From NCBI GenBank assembly GCA_041574955.1, contig JBFGNS010000071.1, positions 1-22,411 on the forward strand: a stretch of DNA of 22,411 nucleotides, read 5' to 3'. The notes under the pieces are model-generated. The model did not search any database. It had not been told where the DNA came from and worked only from the letters and a program-made list of their open reading frames with translations. This DNA is from CALZJC01 sp041574955 (GTDB lineage Bacteria; Acidobacteriota; Thermoanaerobaculia; Multivoradales; JAHEKO01). The first letter of the stretch is position 1. Each line of letters begins with the position of its first letter. Of this stretch, positions 5,562 to 15,575 are shown in pieces. The position numbers and the translations under genes are program-made.

Positions 5562-7472
5562 TCAGGGCGGCGCCCAGGTCCGGCTGGGTGGTGCGAAGTA
5601 GACGGTCAGCCGCGCCCGGCGCTCGCGCCGCGGTGACTGGTTGACGAACAGCGACCAGACGACGGTGGCGTTGGGCTGCCGGTCGACCCGGGGCTCGCCC
5701 AGCCAGTTGGCGCCGCCGACCGGACAGTCGTCGCCCGCCAGGCAGTCGCCGACGCCCGACAGATCGGCGGCCTCGAGTCGCACGCCGCGGAAGCGGGCCG
5801 CCTTGGGCAGCACCACCGCCAGCAGCCGGCACGGCTGACCGGCGTCGCCGAGCAGCTCCCCGGCCGCCGCCGGGCCGTCCAGCCAGCCGGCGGCGGCGTC
5901 GGCCGGCGCGGCCACCGCCTTGAGCTCCAGCTGGACCGCGTTGCCGAGCAGCTCGCTCAGCGCTTCGCCCTCGTCGTACCGGGCCTCGGGGCAGGCCGCC
6001 CGGTCGCCACCGGGAGCGGCCACCGCCTCGACCGACACCGCCCATTCGCCCGGCCGGCACTCGATGCAGCTCTGGTCCCGGTAGGCGCGCAGGGTCTCGC
6101 CGAGCGGTCCGGGCGCCGCCAACCCCCCCTCGGCGGCCCCGGCGTCCGGGTCAGGCGCAGGGTCGGAGGGTGGCGGAGCCGGTTCGGGCTCGGGGGGTGG
6201 CGGGAGAGTGGGCCGAGGCTCGGTCGGGACCGGCTCCGGCTCGGGCTCCGCCGGCGGCTCGGGAGTCGGCGCCGGGACGGGCTCCGGCGCGGGTGGGGCC
6301 GGCTCGGGCTCGGGTGCGGGAGGCTCTGGCTGCGGTACCGGAGGCTGTGGCTCGGCTGGCTGCGGTACGGGTGCCGGAGCCGGACGGGGCGGCGGTGGCG
6401 CCGGCGGCGGAGTCGGTGCCGCCTCCGATGGGGGCTCGGGCGCTGGCCGTGCTGCGGGCGGCGGGCCGGCCGGTTCCGGGGTGACCGGCGCGGGTGTCGC
6501 CGGAGGCGCGGGTGCCGCCGGTGGCTGCGGCCCGGCGGGCGACGCTTCCGCCGCCGGCTCGCCAGCTGGCGGCTCTGCCGCGGGTGCAGCGGCCTCGGGG
6601 CGGGCGGGAGGTGCGGCTACCGGCGCGGCCGGAGGCTGGCTGTCGGTCGGTGGCACGGGCGCGGCCTCGGCTGGCGCAGCCGGCTGGACGGGAGGCTCGG
6701 GCGCCGCGGCCTCGACCTCGGCTGGGGGCGCCGATGCCTCCGGCTCGGCCGGTGGGGTGGGAGGCTCGGGCGCCGCCGGGGCTGGCTCGGGCTCGGCTTC
6801 CGGCGGCGGCAGGGTCACCGGCCGGGGCGCCGCGGGCGGCGTTGGCTCCTCCGCGGCCGGCGGCTGGGGAGCCGGGGGCGGTGGCTGGGGAGCCGGGGGC
6901 GGCTGGGCGGAGCGGGGCAGCGGCCGCAGCTCGGGCTGCGGGCGCTCCGGTTCGGGCCGGCTGGGGGCGGGCGTGGCCGGCGCGGTGGGCGCCGGCTCCG
7001 GGGGTGGCTCCGGGCGGGCCGCGACGCGGGGCAGCTGCGCCTCCGGCGGCAGCTCCACCTGCGGGCTGGCGGGCCTGCCGCCGGCGTCGAAAAAGCGCAC
7101 CCGCATCGGCGTCAGCGAGCTGCCGCTGGCCTGCAGGAATGACGCGGTGACGAGCGCCTTGCGCCCGCGCGTCAGCTCGACCAGCGCAACGAACGAAAGG
7201 AAGTCGGGGTGGCTCACCTCGACCTCCCAGGTGCCTTCGGCGAGGCCGGTGAACACCGCCCGCCCGCGTTCGTCGGTGCGTGCCGGGCGCGGTCCGGCCG
7301 GTGGCTCCATCTGCTGGTAGCGCAAGATCACCAGGGCGCCGGCGGCGGCTCCGGAGCGCCGGCCCTTGGCCTCCAGGCCGAGCGCCGATGAGCCCTCCCA
7401 CTGCTGGGCCGTCAGGCCGGCGGGAGCCAGCAGCAACAGGACGAGCAGGACCGCCGTCGGAGCTCTCTTCAT
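5562..7472 (-). CDS. Secreted protein with Pro/Ala-rich linker joining two small domains
   Basis: This 636-residue protein has a signal peptide (basic start, Leu/Val-rich core at about 7-16, likely cut near LTAQ-Q at 23). Residues about 45-115 look like a carboxypeptidase-regulatory-type beta-sandwich: TDERGRAVFTGLAEGTWEVEV is the usual 'FxGLxxGxYxV' pattern. Residues about 151-458 are low complexity, almost entirely Pro, Ala, Glu and a few other small residues. The C-terminal part (459-636) looks globular, with six cysteines (469, 472, 494, 548, 577, 583) and a beta-rich end, and matches nothing I know. The long stiff linker suggests a spacer across periplasm or cell surface. GGAGG lies about seven bases before the ATG. 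The family and function are unknown to me. The gene is monocistronic and divergent from ilvE. Confidence 0.8.
   Translation of the reverse strand: MKRAPTAVLLVLLLLAPAGLTAQQWEGSSALGLEAKGRRSGAAAGALVILRYQQMEPPAGPRPARTDERGRAVFTGLAEGTWEVEVSHPDFLSFVALVELTRGRKALVTASFLQASGSSLTPMRVRFFDAGGRPASPQVELPPEAQLPRVAARPEPPPEPAPTAPATPAPSRPEPERPQPELRPLPRSAQPPPAPQPPPPAPQPPAAEEPTPPAAPRPVTLPPPEAEPEPAPAAPEPPTPPAEPEASAPPAEVEAAAPEPPVQPAAPAEAAPVPPTDSQPPAAPVAAPPARPEAAAPAAEPPAGEPAAEASPAGPQPPAAPAPPATPAPVTPEPAGPPPAARPAPEPPSEAAPTPPPAPPPPRPAPAPVPQPAEPQPPVPQPEPPAPEPEPAPPAPEPVPAPTPEPPAEPEPEPVPTEPRPTLPPPPEPEPAPPPSDPAPDPDAGAAEGGLAAPGPLGETLRAYRDQSCIECRPGEWAVSVEAVAAPGGDRAACPEARYDEGEALSELLGNAVQLELKAVAAPADAAAGWLDGPAAAGELLGDAGQPCRLLAVVLPKAARFRGVRLEAADLSGVGDCLAGDDCPVGGANWLGEPRVDRQPNATVVWSLFVNQSPRRERRARLTVYFAPPSRTWAPP
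6099..7022 (-). repeat. Low-complexity Pro/Ala/Glu-coding tract
   Basis: About 308 consecutive codons encode mainly Pro, Ala and Glu in irregular short units such as PEPPAP and QPPAPQPP. It includes an imperfect 21-24 base tandem repeat around 6860-6905. The tract lies wholly inside the secreted-protein gene, and the plus strand across it is very G-rich. Confidence 0.85.
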
Positions 7473-7513
7473 GCCAAACCTCCCGCCGGGAGTGGAACGG
7501 ACGCCTCGACGGC

Positions 7514-7543
7514 AGCTTACCGCCGCCGCGCGCGGGCCGGCAA
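7514..7543 (-). promoter_or_regulatory. Promoter of the Pro/Ala-rich protein gene
   Basis: On the minus strand TTGCCG (7538-7543) is followed by an 18-base spacer and TAAGCT (7514-7519), in the context GGTAAGCTGCCG shared with other starts here. It lies 42 bases before the start codon, leaving room for the GGAGG ribosome site. Confidence 0.45.
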
Positions 7544-7591
7544 GGCGGAGGCGCCTCGACCGGCGGAATCCGGCCTCCGCCAGCGATCGGA

Positions 7592-7597
7592 TACAAT
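7592..7597 (+). promoter_or_regulatory. -10 box of ilvE, probably leaderless
   Basis: TACAAT lies with its last base eight bases before the ilvE ATG, so transcription would start at or beside the start codon. No convincing -35 box is visible, and no Shine-Dalgarno fits in the gap. Confidence 0.55.
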
Positions 7598-7604
7598 ACT
7601 GTCG

Positions 7605-8569
7605 ATGGCCAAGCTAGAGCGTTCCCCCTGGATCTGGCTGGATGGCAGCCGGCGGCCGTGGGACGACGGCCGCGTGCACTTCGTGACCCACACCCTGCAC
7701 TACGGCCTGGGGGTGTTCGAGGGCACCCGCGCCTACGCCCAGCCCGACGGCTCGACCGCGGTCTTCCGCCTGGACGACCACCTGCGCCGCCTCGAGGACT
7801 CTGCCAAGATCGTCCGCATCGAGCTGCCGTACGACCGTGCCACGTTGCGCGACGCCACCCTCGAGCTGGTTGCGAGCGGCGGCCAACCGAGCTGCTACGT
7901 CCGGCACCTGGCGTTCATCGGCAGCGGCGGCATGGGTGTGGACCCGGGCGACAACCCGATACGGGTCGGCATCGCCACCTGGAAGTGGGGCGCCTACCTG
8001 GGGGAGGCGGGGATGCGCGAAGGCGTGCGGCTGGCGGTCGCGAGCCACTCCCGGCTGCCGGTGGGATCGGCCCTCGGGCGGGCCAAGGCGACTGGCAACT
8101 ACATCATCTCGGTGATGGCCAAGCGCGAGACCAAGCTGCGCGGCTACGACGACTGCGTGATGCTCGACGCCTCGGGCTTCGTGGCCGAGTCGAGCGGCGC
8201 CAACCTGTTCATCGTGCGCGACGGCCGGCTAAAGACGCCGCCGCCGCCCGGCATCCTGCCCGGAATCACCCGCGACACGGTGATGCACCTGGCGCGCGAG
8301 CGCGGCTACGAGGTGGGCGAGATGCGCTTCGCGCGCGACGAGATGTACGCCGCCGACGAGGTCTTCCTCACCGGCACGGCCGCCGAGGTGACGCCGGTGC
8401 GCGAGATCGACGATCGCCCGATCGGCCGGCAGGCTCCCGGGCCGATCACCCGCGAGCTGCAGAAGGCGTACCTCGACCTGGTGCAGGGCGCAACGTCCGA
8501 CGAGCACGGCTGGTTGACGGCGGTGCCGGCGGCGGCGCCGGCGGACTCGCCGGGCGAGCTGGTCGGCGC

Positions 8570-8573
<4 letters not shown>
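7605..8573 (+). CDS. ilvE: Branched-chain amino acid aminotransferase
   Basis: This 322-residue fold-type IV PLP aminotransferase transfers the amino group between glutamate and the 2-oxo acids of Val, Leu and Ile, in the cytoplasm. The signatures run in the family order: HYGLGVFEGTRAY (32-44), the PLP lysine K161 in GRAKATGNYI, GFVAESSGANLF (191-202) with the glutamate that contacts the PLP ring, PGITRDTV (219-226), and the C-terminal DEVFLTGTAAEVTPV (251-265). The C-terminal HGWL motif is also typical. Length matches the E. coli enzyme (about 309). D-amino acid transaminase and aminodeoxychorismate lyase are relatives, but the full motif set favours IlvE. The -10 box is so close to the ATG that the mRNA is probably leaderless. 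Its stop TAG shares the palindrome CTAG with the stop of the convergent peptidase gene. Confidence 0.95.
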
Positions 8574-10762
<2,189 letters not shown>

Positions 10763-10862
10763 GGTGCGCCTCCTCTCGGAGTCGGGGCGGTGGGTGGAAG
10801 GGGCGTGGCGCGGCGGGGTGGAGCCCCGCGGCCGGGGTGTCGAGGCTATCACCCGGCAGGCG

Positions 10863-11924
10863 TCAGACGGGCGCCTGCCAGCCGCCGGAGCGGCTCGACG
10901 CGCGGGCCGCGTCGAGCACCCGCTGCACCGCCAGCCCGTCGGTGAAGTCGGCCGCCTCGGCGAGCGGCGCGCGGTCGCCGCCGCCCAGCGCGCGGGCGAT
11001 GGTCTGCGCCAGGTGGAACGTGCCCACCGTCCACTCGTCGCTGCGCATCGGCGCCAGGTTGGCGCCGGCCGGCACCGACAGGTTCTCGCTCCGGCCGCCG
11101 GGGCGGAAGCCGCGCAGCGTCTCGTTCTCGAGCAGCAGCGAGCCCTCGTCGCCGTCGACGCGCACGCGGTGCAGGTGCGGACCGGCGGTGATCGAGCCGA
11201 GCTGGAGGTGGGCCGGCGGGCCGGCCGCCAGCTCGAGCTCGAGGCTGGCCATCTCGTCGGCGGTCACCGGCCGGGACTCGCCGTCGGCGTCGGGCCGCGA
11301 CTCGATGGCGGTCGCCAGCCGCGCCCAGACCCGGGTCACGTGGCCGTCGAACAGCCAGTGCAGCAGATCGATCAGGTGGCTGCCGGCGGCGCCCAGGATG
11401 CCGCCGCCGCGCTCGGCCTGCGACCACCAGTTCCAGCGCCAACCCGGGTCGAGACGGCCGCCACCCTGGAAGCACGCCTCGACCCGCAGCGGCCGGCCGG
11501 CCCAGCCGTCGCGCAGCAGCTGCCGGAGCCGCCGGCGCAGCGGGTGGAAGCGCAGCTCGTGGTCGATGAGCGCGAGCTGCCCGCCGTGCCGCGCCGCTGC
11601 CTCGACCATCCGCCCCGCCTGCCCCGAGTCGAGCGCCATCGGCTTCTCGCACAGCACGTGCTTGCCGGCCGCCAGGGCGGCGAGCGCCAGCCGCTCGTGG
11701 GTGTGGGGAGGGGTGACGATGCTCACCAGGTCGACGTCGTCGCGCTCGATCGCCTGCTCGGCGGTGGCCGCGACCGACGGCAGTTCCCACTGCGCCGCGG
11801 TGCGCTCGGCGTTGGCAGGAGTGGGGCTCCACACCGTCGCGATCTCGAGCCCGGCGCGGCGGAACACCGGGATCTGGACGCGGCTGCCCCAACCGGTTCC
11901 CAGGATGGCGGCGCGGATCGGCAT
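10863..11924 (-). CDS. Gfo/Idh/MocA-family NAD(P)-dependent oxidoreductase
   Basis: This 353-residue protein starts with a Rossmann fold: GTGWGSRVQIP (about 9-19) is the dinucleotide-binding turn. The family lysine motif CEKPMA follows at about 92-97, then GSHLIDLLHWLFD, which holds the HxxD catalytic/substrate region, and a C-terminal beta-sheet domain. Members oxidise or reduce sugars, inositols and related polyols, but the sequence alone does not give the substrate. GAGGAGG five bases upstream fixes the start; longer in-frame readings lack a fold and run over the promoter. A TATCAT -10 box lies about 20 bases before the ATG. The gene is divergent from the transaldolase operon across 163 bases, and the downstream neighbour is a secreted peptidase with no obvious link. 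Confidence 0.92.
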   Translation of the reverse strand: MPIRAAILGTGWGSRVQIPVFRRAGLEIATVWSPTPANAERTAAQWELPSVAATAEQAIERDDVDLVSIVTPPHTHERLALAALAAGKHVLCEKPMALDSGQAGRMVEAAARHGGQLALIDHELRFHPLRRRLRQLLRDGWAGRPLRVEACFQGGGRLDPGWRWNWWSQAERGGGILGAAGSHLIDLLHWLFDGHVTRVWARLATAIESRPDADGESRPVTADEMASLELELAAGPPAHLQLGSITAGPHLHRVRVDGDEGSLLLENETLRGFRPGGRSENLSVPAGANLAPMRSDEWTVGTFHLAQTIARALGGGDRAPLAEAADFTDGLAVQRVLDAARASSRSGGWQAPV

Positions 11925-11944
11925 GCGGTCCTCCTCGGCTGCGG

Positions 11945-11950
11945 ATGATA
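11945..11950 (-). promoter_or_regulatory. -10 box of the oxidoreductase gene
   Basis: TATCAT on the minus strand, in the context GGGTATCATCCGC, matches the recurring GGTAnAATcC signature of this window. No clear -35 box is seen at 17-18 bases upstream. Confidence 0.45.
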
Positions 11951-12012
11951 CCCGGCCGCGGTGCCGGCGTGGCGCGGCGAGGGCGGGGCGCGGGAGCCGG
12001 CGGGTGAGGCGG

Positions 12013-12018
12013 TACAAT
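12013..12018 (+). promoter_or_regulatory. -10 box of the transaldolase operon
   Basis: TACAAT in the context GGCGGTACAATCCTGCCGA. The 17 bases from here differ from those at the ilvE start at only three positions. A perfect stem-loop follows directly at 12019-12034. The leader to the ATG at 12088 is about 60 bases. No -35 box is evident. Confidence 0.55.
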
Positions 12019-12034
12019 CCTGCCGACGGGCAGG
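12019..12034 (+). promoter_or_regulatory. Stem-loop or palindrome over the tal transcription start
   Basis: CCTGCC-GACG-GGCAGG is a perfect 6-base inverted repeat with a 4-base loop, directly after the -10 box and across the predicted +1. It could be an operator or a 5' mRNA hairpin. In GC-rich DNA a 6-base arm can also arise by chance. Confidence 0.3.
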
Positions 12035-12087
12035 CCGCCAACGCCGCCGCACCACGTGGGTCGAGCGCTTTCAACCGGGAGGTGTCG

Positions 12088-13206
12088 ATGAACCGTCTGC
12101 GACAACTGCGCCAACAGGGTCAAGCCGTCTGGCTCGACTACATCCGCCGCGATCTGCTGACCGGGGGCGAGCTGGCCCGCCTGATCGAGGAGGACGGCGT
12201 CAGCGGGGTTACCAGCAACCCGGCGATCTTCGAGCAGGCGATCGGCGGCAGCGACCTGTACGACGAGTCGCTGCGTGCGCTGCTGGCGGCGGGCAGCGAC
12301 CGGCCGGTGGCCGAGCTGTACGAGGAGCTGGCGGTCGAGGAGATCCGCATGGCCGCCGACCTGCTGCGGCCGGTGTACGACGAGACCGGCGGTGCCGACG
12401 GCTTCGTCAGCCTCGAGGTCTCGCCGCACCTGGCGCGCCGCACCGAGGCGACGCTGGAGGAGGCGCGCCGGCTGTGGCGGCGGGTGGCGCGGCCCAACCT
12501 GATGATCAAGATCCCGGCGACCGCCGAGGGCATCCCGGCGGTGGAGGAGGCGCTGGCCGAGGGCATCAACGTCAACATCACGCTGATGTTCTCGCTCGCC
12601 GACTACGAGGCGGTGGCCGGCGCCTACCTGCGCGGCGCGGCGCGCGCCGAGGACCCACGGCGGCTGGCGTCGGTGGCGTCGTTCTTCGTCAGCCGTGTCG
12701 ACTCGAAGCTCGACAAGCTGCTCGAGGCCGCCGGCAGCGACGAGGCGCTGGAGCTCAGGGGCAGGATCGCCGTCGCCAACTCGCGGCGGGCCTACCACCG
12801 CTTCCGCGAGATCTTCCACGGCGAGCCGTTCGCCGGGCTGCGCCGGCGGGGCGTGCGGCCGCAGCGCGTGTTGTGGGCCAGCACCAGCACCAAGAACCCG
12901 GCCTACTCGGACGTGCTGTACGTCGAAGAGCTGATCGGTCCGGAGACCGTCAACACCCTGCCACCCGAGACGCTGGCGGCGTTTCGCGACCACGGTCGCG
13001 TGCGCCCGACCCTCACCGCCGCCGAGCTGGACGCGGCGGCCGAGCCGCTGGCGCGTCTGGCGGCGCTCGGGATCGACCTCGCCGCCGCCACCGCCGAGCT
13101 GCAGCGCGAGGGTGTGGAGAAGTTCGCCCAGCCGTTCGACCGACTGCTGGCTACGCTCGAGGCGCGGCGCGACTCGCTGAGCGCCCGCACGGTAGGCGCC
13201 GGATGA
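12088..13206 (+). CDS. tal: Transaldolase
   Basis: This 372-residue enzyme of the non-oxidative pentose phosphate pathway moves a dihydroxyacetone unit between sedoheptulose 7-phosphate and glyceraldehyde 3-phosphate through a Schiff-base lysine. The signatures are WLDYIRRDL (15-23), VTSNPAIFEQAI (41-52), the catalytic K141 in NLMIKIPAT, and later SVASFFVSRVD and WASTSTKNPAYSD. The length and these motifs match the longer bacterial transaldolase type that also forms the N-terminal half of bifunctional transaldolase/phosphoglucose isomerases. GGGAGG six bases upstream supports the ATG; an upstream extension would read across the promoter. It overlaps the next gene as ATGA, so the two enzymes are encoded separately but translated together. 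The downstream genes belong to the same sugar-phosphate chemistry. Confidence 0.96.
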   Translation: MNRLRQLRQQGQAVWLDYIRRDLLTGGELARLIEEDGVSGVTSNPAIFEQAIGGSDLYDESLRALLAAGSDRPVAELYEELAVEEIRMAADLLRPVYDETGGADGFVSLEVSPHLARRTEATLEEARRLWRRVARPNLMIKIPATAEGIPAVEEALAEGINVNITLMFSLADYEAVAGAYLRGAARAEDPRRLASVASFFVSRVDSKLDKLLEAAGSDEALELRGRIAVANSRRAYHRFREIFHGEPFAGLRRRGVRPQRVLWASTSTKNPAYSDVLYVEELIGPETVNTLPPETLAAFRDHGRVRPTLTAAELDAAAEPLARLAALGIDLAAATAELQREGVEKFAQPFDRLLATLEARRDSLSARTVGAG

Positions 13207-14807
13207 GCGCCGGCGCCGCGGTGGCGCCGCAGCGGCTGGCCGCCGCCGAGCTCGAGCCTGCGGTGACCGCTCGGCTCGAGCGGTGGCAGCGGACAGAGCT
13301 GCCGCGGCGGCTGTGGCGCCGGGACTACCGGATCTGGTCGGCCGAGCCGCTGCCCGAGCTGGGCGACCGGCTGGGCTGGCTCGAGCTGCCCGAGACGATG
13401 GCGGCGCGCGCCGCCGGGCTCGAGCAGTTCGCCGGCGAGCAGCGCGCCCGCGGGATCCGGCAGGTGGTGCTGCTGGGCATGGGCGGCTCGAGCCTGGCGC
13501 CGGAGCTGTTCGCCGCCGCGCTCGGCGGCGCCGGCGCCGGTTTCCGCCTGGCCGACAGCACCCACCCCGACGCGGTGCGGGCGCTGAGCGCCGAGCTCGA
13601 TCCGGGCGGCACTCTGTTCGTGGTGTCGAGCAAGTCGGGCACCACGGTCGAGACCCGCTCGCTGCTGGGGCACTTCTGGCGGTGGTGCGAGTCGCAGGGA
13701 GTCAGCCCGGGCGAGCGGTTCGTGGCGATCACCGACCCGGGCACCCCGCTCGAGCGGCTGGCGGCGGAGCGCGGCTTCGCGCGCTGCGAGACGGCGCCGC
13801 CGGAGGTCGGCGGGCGGTACAGCGCGCTGACGCCGTTCGGCCTGCTGCCCGCCGCGCTGTGCGGCGTGGATCTCGACCGGCTGCTGGGGTCGGCACGGCA
13901 GATGGCCGAGCGTTGCGGCCCCGAGGTGCCGGCCGCCGACAACCCCGGTCTGGTGCTCGGCGCGCTGCTCGGTGAGGCGTCGGCGGCCGGCCGCTGGCTG
14001 CTCCGCCTGACCCCGCCGCGCGAGGCCAAGCTGCTGCTCGACTGGCTGGAGCAGCTCGTCGCCGAGAGCACGGGCAAGCAGGGGCACGGCGTGCTGCCGC
14101 TGCCGGCCAGCCCGCTGGGCGCCGCCGGCCGGGACGACCGCACCATCGCGGCCGGCTACGGCCGGGTGGCGGCGGGGCCGGGCGCGGGGCCGGCGGCGAC
14201 GTTCGAGCTCGCCGAGCCGTACCAGCTCGGCGGCGAGATCTTCCGCTGGCAGGTGGCGGTGGCGGTGTGCGGCGAGGTGCTGGGCGTCAACCCGTTCGAT
14301 CAGCCCGACGTCGAGCTGGCCAAGCGGATGGCCGGGCGGGCGCTGCGCGGCGAGACGCCGGAGGCCGCGGGGGAGCCGCGCTCTGCCGGCGCCGCGGCGT
14401 TGCGGGAGTGGCTCGGCGGCCGGGGCGGCGCCGACTATCTGGCGATCCAGGCTTTCCTGGCGCCGGGCCGCGAGATCGCGCGCCAGCTCGAGCTGCTGCG
14501 CTGCCGCCTGGGAGAGCTCGGCGGCCTAGCAGCCACCGCCGGGTTCGGACCGCGCTTCCTGCATTCGACCGGCCAGCTGCACAAGGGCGGCCCGGCGAGC
14601 GGCAGGTTCCTCCAGCTCGTCGACCGGCCGGCCAGTGACGTCGAGATCCCGGGCGAGGACACCACCTTCGGCCGCCTGGTGCGCGCCCAGGCCGACGGCG
14701 ACGCCGCCGCGCTAGCCGAACGCGGCAGGCCGCCCCTGCGGCTCGACCTGGGTCCGGCGCCGGCCGAAGAGCTGGCTCGGCTGGTGGCGGAGCTCGCCGG
14801 CGGTTGA
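13203..14807 (+). CDS. pgi: Glucose-6-phosphate isomerase, the type found in transaldolase/isomerase fusions
   Basis: This 534-residue protein interconverts glucose 6-phosphate and fructose 6-phosphate. SIS-domain signatures are clear: VVLLGMGGSSLAPE (about 88-101), DSTHPD (118-123) and the phosphate-binding SKSGTT (143-148). The segment AESTGKQGHGVLP (about 287-299) holds the probable catalytic E288, and HSTGQLHKGG (454-463) holds the conserved H460/K461. It lacks the classical long PGI layout and looks like the C-terminal half of the fused transaldolase/isomerase. The ATG overlaps the transaldolase stop (ATGA). This frame is open far upstream through the transaldolase gene, but that reading is meaningless. 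Its stop overlaps the lactonase TTG start. Activity toward other aldose phosphates is possible. Confidence 0.9.
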   Translation: MSAGAAVAPQRLAAAELEPAVTARLERWQRTELPRRLWRRDYRIWSAEPLPELGDRLGWLELPETMAARAAGLEQFAGEQRARGIRQVVLLGMGGSSLAPELFAAALGGAGAGFRLADSTHPDAVRALSAELDPGGTLFVVSSKSGTTVETRSLLGHFWRWCESQGVSPGERFVAITDPGTPLERLAAERGFARCETAPPEVGGRYSALTPFGLLPAALCGVDLDRLLGSARQMAERCGPEVPAADNPGLVLGALLGEASAAGRWLLRLTPPREAKLLLDWLEQLVAESTGKQGHGVLPLPASPLGAAGRDDRTIAAGYGRVAAGPGAGPAATFELAEPYQLGGEIFRWQVAVAVCGEVLGVNPFDQPDVELAKRMAGRALRGETPEAAGEPRSAGAAALREWLGGRGGADYLAIQAFLAPGREIARQLELLRCRLGELGGLAATAGFGPRFLHSTGQLHKGGPASGRFLQLVDRPASDVEIPGEDTTFGRLVRAQADGDAAALAERGRPPLRLDLGPAPAEELARLVAELAGG

Positions 14808-15529
14808 TCCGGGGCGCCACGGCCGACTGGCTGGTCGTCGACGATGCCGCGGCCCTCGCCCGGCACGCCGCCCGCGAGGTGGTGGCGGCGCTGGGCGCCG
14901 CGCTGACCGAGCGCGGCCAGGCGAGCTGGGTGCTGTCGGGTGGCTCGACGCCGCTCCTCCTGTTTCGCCGGTTGGCCGCCGAGCCGGCCGCGCTCGACTG
15001 GCGGCGGGTGTCGTTCTACTGGGCCGACGAGCGCTGCGTGCCGCCCGAGCGGCCGGAGAGCAACTACGGCGCCGCCCGCCGCGAGCTGCTGGACCGCCTG
15101 CCGGTGACCGGCGAGAGGGTGCACCGCATCCGCGGCGAGCTGCCGCCGGTCGAGGCCGTGCGGCGCTACGAGCGGCAGGTGGCGGCCGCCCTCGCCGCCG
15201 GCCAGTTCGACCTGGTGCTGCTCGGGCTGGGGGCGGATGGCCACACGGCGTCGCTGTTCCCGGGCGCGCTACCGGCGGTTTCAGGGGGGAGGCTGGTTGC
15301 GGCGACCACCTCGCCCGTGCCGCCGGCAGCGCGCGTGAGCCTGACCCCGGCGGCGCTGTCCGCCGCCCGGCGGACGATCTTCATGGTGGCGGGCGAGTCC
15401 AAGGCGGAGGCGGTGGCGGCGTCGCTGTCGCCGGCCTCGCCGGATGGCTCGGTGGCCGGCCTGGTGCGGCCGACCGCGGGTCGGCCGCTCTGGCTGCTCG
15501 ACCGGGCGGCTGCCGCCGGCTTGCGGTAG
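14804..15529 (+). CDS. pgl: 6-phosphogluconolactonase
   Basis: This 241-residue enzyme hydrolyses 6-phosphogluconolactone to 6-phosphogluconate, the second step of the oxidative pentose phosphate pathway. It belongs to the DevB/glucosamine-6-phosphate isomerase superfamily, with SGGSTP at 45-50, FYWADERCVPP at 71-81 followed by ESNYG, and GLGADGHTASLFPG at 141-154. The start is TTG, overlapping the isomerase TGA as TTGA, so translation probably depends on the upstream ribosome. No ATG nearby would preserve the N-terminal strand. Glucose-6-phosphate dehydrogenase and 6-phosphogluconate dehydrogenase genes, often linked, are not in this window. The motif DGHTASLFPG distinguishes it from NagB. 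Confidence 0.94.
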   Translation: MIRGATADWLVVDDAAALARHAAREVVAALGAALTERGQASWVLSGGSTPLLLFRRLAAEPAALDWRRVSFYWADERCVPPERPESNYGAARRELLDRLPVTGERVHRIRGELPPVEAVRRYERQVAAALAAGQFDLVLLGLGADGHTASLFPGALPAVSGGRLVAATTSPVPPAARVSLTPAALSAARRTIFMVAGESKAEAVAASLSPASPDGSVAGLVRPTAGRPLWLLDRAAAAGLR

Positions 15530-15575
15530 TCTGACCGCCCGGCAGGCGGCGCGCGCCGGCCGACCAAGAGCACCC

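Noticed and set aside
6208..7320. Gly/Ser-rich plus-strand frame opposite the Pro/Ala-rich gene
   Set aside because: It is the antisense of Pro/Ala codons, which always gives a Gly/Ser-type frame. The minus-strand reading has a signal peptide and structured ends.
10837..13206. Extended transaldolase reading of 789 codons
   Set aside because: The extra 417 codons run antisense to the oxidoreductase and through the promoter. The ATG at 12088 has a good ribosome site.
11961..14807. A 948-codon frame that would join the isomerase to an upstream extension over the transaldolase gene
   Set aside because: The upstream part is the transaldolase gene read in the wrong frame, and the ATGA overlap gives a natural isomerase start. 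A frameshifted fusion product cannot be excluded but nothing supports it.
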